Of a DNA stretch of 7,850 nucleotides, positions 1 through 6,291 are shown piece by piece (the first letter of the stretch is position 1; each line of letters begins with the position of its first letter). Location: contig JAQUYZ010000062.1 of the NCBI GenBank assembly GCA_028691625.1, forward strand, positions 1 through 7,850, given 5' to 3'. The stretch is from Eubacteriales bacterium (GTDB lineage: Bacteria; Bacillota; Clostridia; Peptostreptococcales; Anaerovoracaceae). A model generated the notes under the pieces. That model saw nothing but the letters and a program-made list of their open reading frames with translations. It searched no databases and had not been told where the DNA came from. The position numbers were made by a program, and so were the translations under genes.

Positions 1-898
1 CCATTGGAACCTTCACAATAGCAGAGCCGTCCACAGAGTAGGTTTCCTCAATTTTTCCCTGATGTTCGAAATGAGTGACCGGTCCGGCCGGCATGAGCAG
101 TTGTGCGATATTCACCGCTGTATTGACCAGTCCTCCCGGATTGTTCCGGACATCGAGAACCAGAGCTTTCATTCCCTGTTTTTTCAAAGACTCCAGTGCA
201 GCTTTCATTTCATCGTCGGAATCCGCGTCAAAGCTGGTCAGCTGTATGTATCCTGTCTTATCTTCCAGCATTTTCGAAAATACGGAAACATTCTTGATCT
301 TCTCGCGGATCAAAGTAACGCTGAACTCCCGTCCGATCCGGCTGACCGTAACCGTTACCTTGGTGCCTGCTTCTCCCCGCATCATCGAAACCGCTTCGTC
401 CAGCGTTTTTGACGAGATGTCTTTGCCGTCGACCATTGTGACGATATCACCGGTTTTTATCCCCGATTTTTCTGCCGGAGTACCCGGTATCGGCGCAACT
501 ACACGGCATTGACCGTTATAATTTTCAAGGCTCAAACCGATCCCGGAGTATTCCCCGCTTACGGATTCTACAAAACTCTGCCCTTCACCGGTTGCGCCGT
601 AATAAACGCTGTACGGATCATCCAGGGAGTCGATTACGCCGTGAAAGGCACCGTTGACCAACTGGTCATAGCTTACGGAATCTTTATAATTGTTCCTGAC
701 ATATTGTATATACTGCTTCAGATAATGCATGTCCGTATCCAGCTCATCCTCGTTGGACGCCGCATAAACCGAAGCGCCTCCTCCCATGCCAAAAAGGCCG
801 GGAACCAGCATTACAAAAGAAAATGAAGTTACGATCATCGCAACCGCAACGATAATTGCGATTACTTTAGCAAGCTTTCTTGCCCGATATGGATCCAC
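1..898 (-). CDS. S41-family carboxy-terminal processing protease (CtpA-like), partial, 3' end beyond window
   Basis: This is a membrane-anchored serine protease of the S41 (tail-specific/CtpA) family that trims or degrades proteins outside the membrane. 299 codons are visible; the gene runs off the left edge. I chose the GTG start at 898 because a GGGGGAG Shine-Dalgarno sequence lies about 6 nt upstream, and the next ATG falls inside the membrane segment. Basic residues come first (about 4-11), then one hydrophobic segment (about 12-36), so the protein is an N-in signal anchor. An N-terminal helical region carries the family motif LDDPYSVYY (92-100). A PDZ domain (about 116-198) has the carboxylate-binding-loop region YSGIGL (117-122) and PAEKSGIKTGD. 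The protease core starts near 205 and shows LDVRNNPGGL (248-257). The catalytic Ser and Lys of this family lie further downstream, outside the window, so activity cannot be judged here. It sits 29 nt after the DUF1934 gene with no terminator between, so they are probably co-transcribed. Confidence 0.95.
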   Translation of the reverse strand, partial: MDPYRARKLAKVIAIIVAVAMIVTSFSFVMLVPGLFGMGGGASVYAASNEDELDTDMHYLKQYIQYVRNNYKDSVSYDQLVNGAFHGVIDSLDDPYSVYYGATGEGQSFVESVSGEYSGIGLSLENYNGQCRVVAPIPGTPAEKSGIKTGDIVTMVDGKDISSKTLDEAVSMMRGEAGTKVTVTVSRIGREFSVTLIREKIKNVSVFSKMLEDKTGYIQLTSFDADSDDEMKAALESLKKQGMKALVLDVRNNPGGLVNTAVNIAQLLMPAGPVTHFEHQGKIEETYSVDGSAIVKVPM

Positions 899-927
899 TT
901 GTCTCTCCCCCTTATCCTTATTTCCAG

Positions 928-1356
928 CTAAATGATTTCGATGTCAAGAATACTTCTGCCTTCGGAGAGACCTCTGAGACTGATATGGTAATCAATATTC
1001 AATGAGCCCGTTCCCTCCGTCTTTTCAATCTTATTCACTACATCATTCGTTAGAACTTCCATTTCTACAGAGCCAAAAGGTGTGTCGTAATATCCCTTGA
1101 ACCGCTTGCCCTTTTCAAATTCGATCTCTGTATCAAGACCGATGTTTTCTCCGCAGCGTTTCATTTTTATATTGTCACCTGTAATTTCCAGGCTGGTCGT
1201 GCAGCCCTCCATTCCGGAAAATTCACTTTCATCATACAGCAAATAAACCGAGTCGCCTTGTACATAGTATTTGCCCTCGGTCACAAATTCCAGCTGCTCT
1301 TCTTCAGCGTCAACTGTCACCTGTTTTCCAATGATCTTTAACATAATGTCCTTCAT
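928..1356 (-). CDS. DUF1934 / YwiB-like calycin-fold protein of unknown function
   Basis: This 142-residue soluble protein has no signal peptide or membrane segment. It is built from alternating short beta-type stretches rich in Gly, Glu and aromatic residues. Sequence style and length fit the DUF1934 family (B. subtilis YwiB), small lipocalin-like beta-barrels of unknown function that are common in Firmicutes. Recognisable family-like features are the opening KIIGKQV (7-13), EFVTEGKYY with YLLYDESE soon after, and a late LNIDYHISL segment (119-127). The start at 1356 is supported by an AGGAGG 6 nt upstream; a second ATG at 1344 is too far from it. The gene is first in a transcript starting from the promoter at 1384-1412, and ctp follows after 29 nt. 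The assignment rests on recognition of the family's look, not on a catalytic motif, and no ligand can be inferred. Confidence 0.75.
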   Translation of the reverse strand: MKDIMLKIIGKQVTVDAEEEQLEFVTEGKYYVQGDSVYLLYDESEFSGMEGCTTSLEITGDNIKMKRCGENIGLDTEIEFEKGKRFKGYYDTPFGSVEMEVLTNDVVNKIEKTEGTGSLNIDYHISLRGLSEGRSILDIEII

Positions 1357-1383
1357 GTCACACCTCCTTTTGGTTAGGATACT

Positions 1384-1412
1384 ATACTAACATGAAATCT
1401 TCAATTTATCAA
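1384..1412 (-). promoter_or_regulatory. Sigma-A-type promoter for the DUF1934-ctp transcript
   Basis: On the minus strand TTGATA (1412-1407) is followed by a 17-nt spacer and TAGTAT (1389-1384), with a TG one base before the -10 box (extended -10). A second, overlapping TAGTAT lies at 1384-1379. The start of transcription would be near 1377, leaving a leader of only about 20 nt before the DUF1934 start codon and carrying its AGGAGGTG site. It sits directly after the terminator at 1429-1456, so this is a clean transcript boundary. Confidence 0.75.
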
Positions 1413-1428
1413 TAAAAAGGATCACATG

Positions 1429-1456
1429 AAAAAGCGTTTCCTTTGCGGGAAACGCT
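1429..1456 (-). terminator. Rho-independent terminator after the small ORF and ddl
   Basis: A perfect 9-bp stem, AGCGTTTCC paired with GGAAACGCT (1456-1448 with 1441-1433 on the minus strand), has a 6-nt loop. It is followed at once by a run of T residues on the minus strand (1433-1429). The T run is on the correct side only for minus-strand transcription. It lies 31 nt after the stop of the 43-codon frame and just ahead of the DUF1934 promoter. Confidence 0.9.
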
Positions 1457-1486
1457 CACTCTTTTACCATCGTATATTTGCTTCTG

Positions 1487-1618
1487 TCAGACTTCAACCT
1501 GTCTTCCCAGTTTCTTTAAATCTTCTTCCGAGTTTTCCTTTTCATAGTCGATATTTGTCTCCTCAGGGATATCTCTCATGCCTTTTCGACTCGCACTCTG
1601 AACATTTTTATAATCCAT
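1487..1618 (-). CDS. Small hydrophilic protein, 43 residues, function unknown
   Basis: A 43-codon frame lies between ddl and the terminator. It starts with ATG at 1618, preceded by a full AGGAGGTG Shine-Dalgarno sequence (1625-1632; 8 nt from AGGAGG to the ATG), and ends with TGA. The product begins MDYKNVQSASRKGMRDIPEE and ends KKLGRQVEV. It has 11 acidic and 8 basic residues and no Cys or Trp. It has no hydrophobic stretch long enough for a membrane helix or signal peptide; the second half (from about 24) is Glu/Lys-rich and could be helical. I do not recognise a family. The gap to ddl is 86 nt with no convincing terminator, so it probably shares the ddl transcript. A weak internal -10-like TTAAAT preceded by TG lies just upstream. 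Strong Shine-Dalgarno placement and the terminator 31 nt after the stop argue that it is real, but codon evidence from so short a frame is limited. Confidence 0.7.
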   Translation of the reverse strand: MDYKNVQSASRKGMRDIPEETNIDYEKENSEEDLKKLGRQVEV

Positions 1619-1704
1619 TCCTTTCACCTCCTGAAATTAATTTAACCACAGAACGTGTTTTTTATGCATTATTACGATCGTTTCACGATTGACTTTTGGT
1701 CGAA

Positions 1705-2778
1705 TCAGCCCCGTCTGTCTTCGTAACGCTCAAAGCCCAGTCTGATAATCCGTTCGATCAGCTCGGAATACGGAACGCCGGCCTCTGCCCACAGGAGCGG
1801 GAACATGCTGTATTTCGTAAACCCGGGGATGGTATTGATTTCGTTCAAGAAAATTTTATTGGTGCCTCTTTCCAAAAAGAAGTCAACCCGCGCAAATCCG
1901 GCGCAGTCAAGCAGCTTATATGCTTCAACGGCGATCGATTTGATTTCTTCCGCAACCTCGGCCGGGATGTCGGCAGGAATGCATAGTTTCGACTGTCCGC
2001 CGTCAAAATATTTTGCCGTATAGCTGTAAAATTCTTCAGAAGGCAGGATTTCACCCACTGCAGCAGCTGCAGGATCGTGATTTCCGAGGATCCCGGTCTC
2101 TATTTCCCGGCAGTCCAGCCCCTCCTCCAGAACCAGTCTGCGGTCGTATTTCACAGCTTCCTTGATCGCAGCTCTTAATTCACCTGTATTTTTCGCTTTG
2201 CTGATACCCACGCTGGAGCCCATGTTGGCAGGTTTCACAAAGATCGGATAAGGCAGAAATTTTTCCACCCGGTCGATGGTACGGTCAAGATCGCCTAATG
2301 CTTCTTCTTTATATAAGTTCAGGTGTCTGCAAATCGGCAGGTTTTCCTTGGCAAAGACCTCCTTCGCCAACGCCTTATCCATAGCCGCCGCAGAGCCGAG
2401 CACGCCGCAGCCTCCGTAAGGAATATCCGCCATTTCGAACAAGCCCTGTATGGTTCCGTCTTCGCCGTAAGGACCATGCAGAACCGGCAGGGCAAAATCG
2501 ATCCGGTCCTTCAGCGATTTCCCGCCTGAACCGAGTACGGTAAGGGCATACTTCTCAGGGTTTTGCTCCAATGCCGCTTCCGCGGTTTCCTGCCAGCTTC
2601 CGTCTTCTATTTGATCAACGGGCCCGTCATAGAGGAGCCAGTTGCCTTCCTTTGTGATTCCGATCAACACCAGAGAGAACTTTTCCTTGTCGATTGCCCT
2701 TATCACTGATGTGGCCGACATCAAGGAGATTTCATGCTCTCCGGACCGTCCGCCGAATAAAATTCCCAGTCTGATCAT
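1705..2778 (-). CDS. ddl: D-alanine--D-alanine ligase
   Basis: This cytosolic ATP-grasp enzyme joins two D-alanines using ATP, giving the dipeptide that MurF adds to the peptidoglycan precursor. The 357-residue length is normal for the family. Motifs in order: N-terminal GGRSGEHEIS (9-18) with the family glutamate that binds the first D-Ala; HGPYGEDG (101-108); the ATP-grasp lid/Ser loop KPANMGSSVGIS (182-193); FYSYTAKY (250-257), the omega-loop Tyr segment; RVDFF (297-301); and NEINTIPGFT (312-321), the Mg-binding end. The Tyr-type omega loop and lack of the VanA/B pattern point to ordinary D-Ala-D-Ala rather than D-Ala-D-Lac specificity. I start at ATG 2778, with GGAGG 7 nt upstream. An in-frame TTG 17 codons earlier would lie inside the leader hairpin and lacks a ribosome site. 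It has its own promoter but may also receive read-through from mscL. Confidence 0.97.
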   Translation of the reverse strand: MIRLGILFGGRSGEHEISLMSATSVIRAIDKEKFSLVLIGITKEGNWLLYDGPVDQIEDGSWQETAEAALEQNPEKYALTVLGSGGKSLKDRIDFALPVLHGPYGEDGTIQGLFEMADIPYGGCGVLGSAAAMDKALAKEVFAKENLPICRHLNLYKEEALGDLDRTIDRVEKFLPYPIFVKPANMGSSVGISKAKNTGELRAAIKEAVKYDRRLVLEEGLDCREIETGILGNHDPAAAAVGEILPSEEFYSYTAKYFDGGQSKLCIPADIPAEVAEEIKSIAVEAYKLLDCAGFARVDFFLERGTNKIFLNEINTIPGFTKYSMFPLLWAEAGVPYSELIERIIRLGFERYEDRRG

Positions 2779-2785
2779 TTTATAT

Positions 2786-2790
2786 CCTCC
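2786..2790 (-). promoter_or_regulatory. Ribosome binding site that fixes the ddl start
   Basis: GGAGG on the minus strand, 7 nt before the ATG at 2778. It selects this ATG over the in-frame TTG at 2829. It directly abuts the last paired base of the leader stem (2791), so its access may depend on that structure. Confidence 0.8.
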
Positions 2791-2835
2791 AACCCGTAGG
2801 ATTTTGCCGGTTCTGCACGAGCCGGCCAACGGGTT
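2791..2835 (-). other. Structured leader of ddl (two-part stem beside the Shine-Dalgarno site)
   Basis: In the predicted ddl leader, AACCCGT (2835-2829) can pair perfectly with ACGGGTT (2797-2791), and nested inside GCCGG (2826-2822) pairs with CCGGC (2810-2806) around an 11-nt loop. The outer stem ends at the base next to the GGAGG of ddl. There is no T run after it, so it is not a terminator. It could tune ribosome access or protect the 5' end. It matches no riboswitch class that I recognise. The pairing is seen in the sequence; a regulatory role is inference. Confidence 0.45.
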
Positions 2836-2845
2836 TCAACGATTC

Positions 2846-2854
2846 ATTATATCA
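2846..2854 (-). promoter_or_regulatory. Extended -10 promoter for ddl
   Basis: The minus strand reads TGATATAAT, a perfect TATAAT with the TG of an extended -10 element. No good -35 box is found 16-18 nt upstream (the region is T-rich), as is common for extended -10 promoters. Transcription would start near 2839, about 60 nt before the ddl ATG, so the leader stem at 2791-2835 would be near the 5' end of the RNA. Confidence 0.6.
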
Positions 2855-2896
2855 CGTCTCTCAGCAAAAAAGACACTGGTATTCTGCAGAATCGAA

Positions 2897-3292
2897 TTAA
2901 TTGGATTTCTGGGTCCGGTCTGCTTTCAGCAGATCTCTGATTTCGGTAAGAAGCTCCGCTTCCGTTGGCTTGGAAGGTTCTTCAGGAGCAGGCGCTTCTG
3001 CTTCCTTCTTGCGGGATTTTGTGATGAGACGTATTGCAATAAAAATTGAAAATGCAATAATAATAAAATCCACAATGCTTTGAATGAAATTACCATAGGT
3101 GATGGTCACGCTGCCGTTGATATAAGCCATGTCTGTAAAATTAACCCCCGATGTAACAAACGCGATGACAGGCATGATAAGATCATTGACAAGAGAAGTA
3201 ACAATTTTCCCGAAGGCACCACCGATTACCACAGCAACCGCCAAATCGATCACATTACCCTTAAACGCAAATTCTTTAAAATCTTTCCACAT
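2897..3292 (-). CDS. mscL: Large-conductance mechanosensitive channel MscL
   Basis: MscL is a homopentameric membrane channel that opens under membrane tension and releases solutes during hypo-osmotic shock. The 131 residues follow the family layout: an amphipathic N-terminal helix with [20 protein letters not shown] (5-24); TM1 to about 45, including [18 protein letters not shown] (24-41); a short outer loop with FTDMAY and ITYG; TM2 with [15 protein letters not shown] (76-90); a basic cluster (KSRKK, 92-96); a Pro/Glu-rich linker; and the C-terminal helix [12 protein letters not shown] (111-122). The start codon overlaps the hslO stop by one base (TGATG), and an AAGGAGGG site lies about 9 nt upstream, inside hslO, so the two are probably translationally coupled. 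A gap of 118 nt with a new promoter separates it from ddl; no strong terminator is seen there. Confidence 0.97.
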   Translation of the reverse strand: MWKDFKEFAFKGNVIDLAVAVVIGGAFGKIVTSLVNDLIMPVIAFVTSGVNFTDMAYINGSVTITYGNFIQSIVDFIIIAFSIFIAIRLITKSRKKEAEAPAPEEPSKPTEAELLTEIRDLLKADRTQKSN

Positions 3293-4227
3293 CAGATTTT
3301 TCCCTCCTTCTGCATGCTTTCTGCAAGGAGCATTTCCAGATGCTCTTTGTCAAACTGATATTTTGTTCTGCAAAACTGGCAGACCAATTCCGCTTTTTCG
3401 TCCTCTTCGATGATTTCTGACAGATCCTTTGAGCCGATGCTGATGACGACCTGCTCCAACCGCTCCACAGAACAGTCGCAGTCCCAGCCGATATCCCGGT
3501 ATTCCAGCCGTTCTACCGAAAATGCGTCGGGAAGCGGTTTAAAAATCCGCTCCAGCAGGCTGTCGATGACGGCTTCCTCGGTTTTTCCGGCAGACTGCGT
3601 TACCGTCTCTTCAATGAGACTGCTGATCGGAGTCATTTCTTCCAGCAGCTTTTCAAGCGCGTCCGCCGCTTCCGGGCTGCCATCCGGCAGCATCTGGATG
3701 ATCATGCCTCCTGCTGCCAGAGTCGTACAGTCTGTATTGATTTTCACACCCAGCGCTACGGATGAGGACTGCTGCTCCGACAGGAAGAAATATGCGGTCA
3801 GGTCTTCCCCGATTTCCCCGCTGACCAGGTCAATTTTACCGATATAGGGCTCCCTGAATCCCAGGTCCTTGATCACGGTCAGGGTTCCCGTTCCAACCGC
3901 TCCACCCACATCAAGCTTGCCGTTTTCCTTCAATGGAAGGTCCACATCCGGATTATGGATATATCCCTTGACACTGCCGCCGCCGTTGGCAGTCACGAGA
4001 ATTTCTCCGGCAGGACCGTCCCCCTTGAACTGGATGGTGAGTTTATCCTGCTTGTTTTTCAGCTGCAGCCCCATAAGACCCGCGCCGGTCAGCACCCTTC
4101 CCAGGGCCGCCGTTGCCAGAGGGCTGGTCTGATGGACCTTCCTCGCGTCCTCCACCATTTTGGTGGAGATCGCAAGACAGACCCTGAACGAGTGACTTTT
4201 GTCAATTGCAATGATCGCTTTGTTCAT
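3292..4227 (-). CDS. hslO: Hsp33 redox-regulated chaperone
   Basis: Hsp33 is a cytosolic holding chaperone that is inactive when reduced and zinc-bound. Oxidation of its cysteines releases zinc, partly unfolds the C-terminal part and exposes a surface that binds unfolding proteins. The 311-residue length is slightly above the usual roughly 290. The N-terminal domain shows [13 protein letters not shown] (32-44) and the [21 protein letters not shown] region (69-89). The C-terminal redox switch has all four zinc cysteines, as CDC (250-252) and CQFC (283-286), followed by [13 protein letters not shown], so the switch looks intact. The start at 4227 is supported by AAGGAGA about 7 nt upstream, placed in the 16-nt gap after the pgcA stop. 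It is the middle gene of the pgcA-hslO-mscL run. The short repeat SVERLE occurs on both sides of the CDC motif (237-242 and 253-258). Confidence 0.97.
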   Translation of the reverse strand: MNKAIIAIDKSHSFRVCLAISTKMVEDARKVHQTSPLATAALGRVLTGAGLMGLQLKNKQDKLTIQFKGDGPAGEILVTANGGGSVKGYIHNPDVDLPLKENGKLDVGGAVGTGTLTVIKDLGFREPYIGKIDLVSGEIGEDLTAYFFLSEQQSSSVALGVKINTDCTTLAAGGMIIQMLPDGSPEAADALEKLLEEMTPISSLIEETVTQSAGKTEEAVIDSLLERIFKPLPDAFSVERLEYRDIGWDCDCSVERLEQVVISIGSKDLSEIIEEDEKAELVCQFCRTKYQFDKEHLEMLLAESMQKEGKI

Positions 4228-4243
4228 TCAAATTTCTCCTTAG

Positions 4244-6052
4244 TTATCGTATCATTTCCTTTAATTCCGTTATCAGGCGTTCGATGATCTCCTCCGATTC
4301 CTGCCTGCTTGCGCCCTTTGCGGAAAGATAAATCTTCAGCTTCGGCTCCGTTCCCGAGGGGCGTATGATAATGCTGCTCCCATCTTCAAGGACGTATTCC
4401 AGCACATCGGATTTGGGCAGCTTGATAGGTCGCATTCCGACGGACAGATCGCAGGTTTTGGAACCGCCGAGAATCCGTCTTTGTGACAGTTGATAATCTG
4501 CGATCTCAACAACCTTGCGATCTATGATGCGCGCCGGAGCCTCAGTCCGCAAAGCACTCATGATGGCAACCATCATTTCCATTCCCGCCGCACCCTCGAA
4601 GGTAAATTCCATCAGGTCATTCTTATAATATCCGTATTTTTCGTACAGCTCATTCAACCTGATGACCAGTGTTTTTCCAGCTTTTTTATAGTACGCCGCC
4701 ATTTCACAAATGAGCATAGAGGCATTCACCGCGTCCTTGTCTCTTACATACGCGCCGGCCAGATATCCATAGCTTTCCTCGAAACCAAAAATATATCGGT
4801 CCTCTTCTCCCCTGGCTTCCAGAAGTCCGATCTGCTCTCCAATAAATTTAAAGCCGGTCAGTACGTCGACCATGGTCACGCCGTAATCCTTTGCAACCTT
4901 ATCCGCCATTTTGCTGGTCACGATGGTTTTGACCGCGATGGGGTCCTTTGGCATTGATTTTACCGTGCAGATATAATCCAGAAGCAGGACGCCGGTTTCA
5001 TTGCCCGAGATCAGCTGATACTCGTCCTTCCCGGATTCATCCGCATGCCGGACCGCGATTCCGACTCTGTCACAATCGGGGTCTGTTGCCAGCAGCAGCT
5101 CCGGCGCATTTCCCTCCTTCGAAAGTTTTTCGCAGAGAGCCAGGCCCAATGCCAGCGCTTCCTTTTTTTCGGGATTCGGGTAGGGACAGGTCGGGAAATT
5201 TCCGTCAGGCAGCTCCTGCTCTTTCACGATGCTGACCTCTTTTACGCCAATCCTCTCCAGGATTTTTCTTACCGGAATATTTCCCGTTCCGTTGAGGGGG
5301 GTATAGACTACGGACAGATCCGAGCAATCGGTGCCTGTGCTTTCCTTCATGACCGCTGCCAGATAGGCGTCTGTGACTTCCTGCGGAATCGTCTCAATCA
5401 ATGTCCTTCCCTCTTCGTCAACGGCACGTACAGCAGACAGGCCTTCTGCCAAATTCAGCTCCCCTGCCATCGTTTTTACATCATCGAAGAGGTCTACCTT
5501 TTCAATCAGCGAGAGAACCTCAGCCGCTGCATCCAGCGTCAGCTGGCAGCCCTCATCGTTATATACTTTATAACCGTTATATTTTGCAGGGTTATGGCTC
5601 GCTGTAACCATAATTCCCGCACAGCATCTATAGTATCTGACGGCAAAGGAAAGGGCCGGAGTCGGCATGATCTCAGAAAACAGATAGGCTTTGATTCCGT
5701 TTGCCGCAAGCACGCAAGCTGCTTCAACCGCAAATAAGTCCGAATTGTTCCTGCTGTCATACGCAATGGCAACGGGAGGTGTATCTCCTGAGTATTTTTC
5801 GCTTTCTCGCCCATAATGATGGTTCAAATAGTCGGCAAATCCTTGCGTTGCCTTTCTGACGGTATAAATATTCATCCGGTTTGTGCCGGCTCCGAGAATC
5901 CCTCTCAAGCCTCCGGTGCCAAATTCCAGTTCCCTGTAGAAACGGTCATGAAGCTCCTCCCGGGCTGTGATTTCCCGGAGCTCTCTTTTCAGTGCCGGGT
6001 CCAGACCCGGCTGATCCAGCCACCGCTTCAGCATCTCTTCCGCTTGATCCAT
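4244..6052 (-). CDS. pgcA: Phosphoglucomutase (alpha-D-phosphohexomutase family, PgcA type)
   Basis: The enzyme interconverts glucose-6-phosphate and glucose-1-phosphate; in Firmicutes the latter feeds UDP-glucose for glycolipids, teichoic acids and exopolysaccharide. The 602 residues show the four family loops: the phosphoserine loop VTASHNPAKYNGYKVY with catalytic Ser152; the metal loop DPDCDR (324-329); the sugar-binding loop GFEESYG (423-429); and the phosphate-binding loop RPSGTEPK (564-571). FGTGGLR (44-50) near the N-terminus is typical of the PgcA/PGM2-like long subgroup rather than of shorter phosphomannomutases or GlmM. Some relatives act on mannose or pentose phosphates, so exact sugar specificity is inferred. 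I start at ATG 6052, with GGGAGG 7 nt upstream; the in-frame GTG at 6067 would place that site inside the coding region. It is first in a transcript with hslO and mscL and has its own promoter. Confidence 0.95.
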   Translation of the reverse strand: MDQAEEMLKRWLDQPGLDPALKRELREITAREELHDRFYRELEFGTGGLRGILGAGTNRMNIYTVRKATQGFADYLNHHYGRESEKYSGDTPPVAIAYDSRNNSDLFAVEAACVLAANGIKAYLFSEIMPTPALSFAVRYYRCCAGIMVTASHNPAKYNGYKVYNDEGCQLTLDAAAEVLSLIEKVDLFDDVKTMAGELNLAEGLSAVRAVDEEGRTLIETIPQEVTDAYLAAVMKESTGTDCSDLSVVYTPLNGTGNIPVRKILERIGVKEVSIVKEQELPDGNFPTCPYPNPEKKEALALGLALCEKLSKEGNAPELLLATDPDCDRVGIAVRHADESGKDEYQLISGNETGVLLLDYICTVKSMPKDPIAVKTIVTSKMADKVAKDYGVTMVDVLTGFKFIGEQIGLLEARGEEDRYIFGFEESYGYLAGAYVRDKDAVNASMLICEMAAYYKKAGKTLVIRLNELYEKYGYYKNDLMEFTFEGAAGMEMMVAIMSALRTEAPARIIDRKVVEIADYQLSQRRILGGSKTCDLSVGMRPIKLPKSDVLEYVLEDGSSIIIRPSGTEPKLKIYLSAKGASRQESEEIIERLITELKEMIR

Positions 6053-6059
6053 ACCAATA

Positions 6060-6065
6060 CCTCCC
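6060..6065 (-). promoter_or_regulatory. Ribosome binding site that fixes the pgcA start
   Basis: GGGAGG on the minus strand, 7 nt before ATG 6052. It argues against the in-frame GTG at 6067, which overlaps this site and has no purine-rich stretch at a suitable distance upstream. Confidence 0.8.
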
Positions 6066-6114
6066 ACACATTAGAAATTTATACTTGCTTTATCATACCC
6101 ACTCATACCGGTCT

Positions 6115-6127
6115 TTGAATCATTCAA
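6115..6127. promoter_or_regulatory. 13-bp palindrome at the predicted pgcA transcription start, possible operator
   Basis: TTGAAT, a central base, then ATTCAA form a perfect inverted repeat centred at 6121. The predicted start of transcription (about 6125) lies within it. The position would suit a repressor operator, but AT-rich palindromes of this size also occur by chance, and no known regulator site is recognised. Confidence 0.3.
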
Positions 6128-6131
6128 TCTA

Positions 6132-6160
6132 ATATTATTTTACCATATATGACCTGTCAA
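6132..6160 (-). promoter_or_regulatory. Sigma-A-type promoter for pgcA-hslO-mscL
   Basis: A perfect TTGACA (6160-6155), a 17-nt spacer and TAATAT (6137-6132) lie on the minus strand. The -10 box keeps the key T1, A2 and T6. Transcription would start near 6125, giving a leader of about 73 nt before the pgcA ATG. It lies downstream of the hairpin that ends the SLH-protein transcript. Confidence 0.7.
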
Positions 6161-6213
6161 TAAAAGCATCGTTCCGATATACGAAGCTCCAAAACAGCTA
6201 CGAATGAAAATGC

Positions 6214-6247
6214 GAAACCGCAGTCCCGGGTGGAGGGCTGCGGTTTC
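6214..6247 (-). terminator. Hairpin terminator after the SLH-protein gene
   Basis: A perfect 10-bp stem, GAAACCGCAG with CTGCGGTTTC, encloses a 14-nt GC-rich loop. It begins 44 nt after the SLH-protein stop codon in the direction of transcription. The following T tract on the minus strand is broken (GCATTTTCATT), so termination may be less than complete. No coding frame is supported between 6068 and 6291; apart from this hairpin the stretch holds only the pgcA promoter and leader. Confidence 0.7.
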
Positions 6248-6291
6248 TGCAGATGTATCTTCAGGTGGCTTGGAATGAATGCGCTCTTGGA

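Noticed and set aside
75..512. 145-codon plus-strand open frame near the left edge
   Set aside because: The minus strand here reads continuously as an S41 protease with PDZ and LDVRNNPGGL motifs, so this frame is a shadow.
917..952. TTGACA hexamer near the end of the DUF1934 gene as a ctp promoter
   Set aside because: No acceptable -10 box lies 16-18 nt downstream, and the 29-nt gap to ctp favours co-transcription.
1677..1689. Small inverted repeat just after ddl (ATCGT-3 nt-ACGAT)
   Set aside because: A 5-bp AT-containing stem without a T run is too weak for a terminator.
1705..2778. Glycopeptide-resistance (D-Ala-D-Lac or D-Ala-D-Ser) ligase
   Set aside because: The omega-loop segment FYSYTAKY is the Tyr type of ordinary D-Ala-D-Ala ligases, and no vanH, vanX or vanR/S-like gene is next to it.
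2779..2829. Longer ddl starting at TTG 2829, adding 17 residues
   Set aside because: The extra codons run through the leader hairpin, have no ribosome binding site, and the family starts at the hydrophobic strand just before GGRSGEHEIS. ATG 2778 has GGAGG at 7 nt.
2865..2896. Possible terminator after mscL (palindromic ATTCTGCAGAAT followed by a T6 run)
   Set aside because: The palindrome leaves only a 4-bp stem if a loop is allowed, and the T run begins about 9 nt after it.
5045..5737. 230-codon plus-strand open frame opposite pgcA
   Set aside because: It lies fully antisense to a well-conserved phosphoglucomutase, shows no recognisable motif and has no ribosome site; it is a by-product of the codon pattern of pgcA. 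The other plus-strand frames across the window were rejected for the same reason.
6071..6106. Eleven-codon upstream ORF in the pgcA leader (starts MSGYDKASINF)
   Set aside because: It has no Shine-Dalgarno sequence before its ATG and no run of a single amino acid codon that would suggest attenuation.
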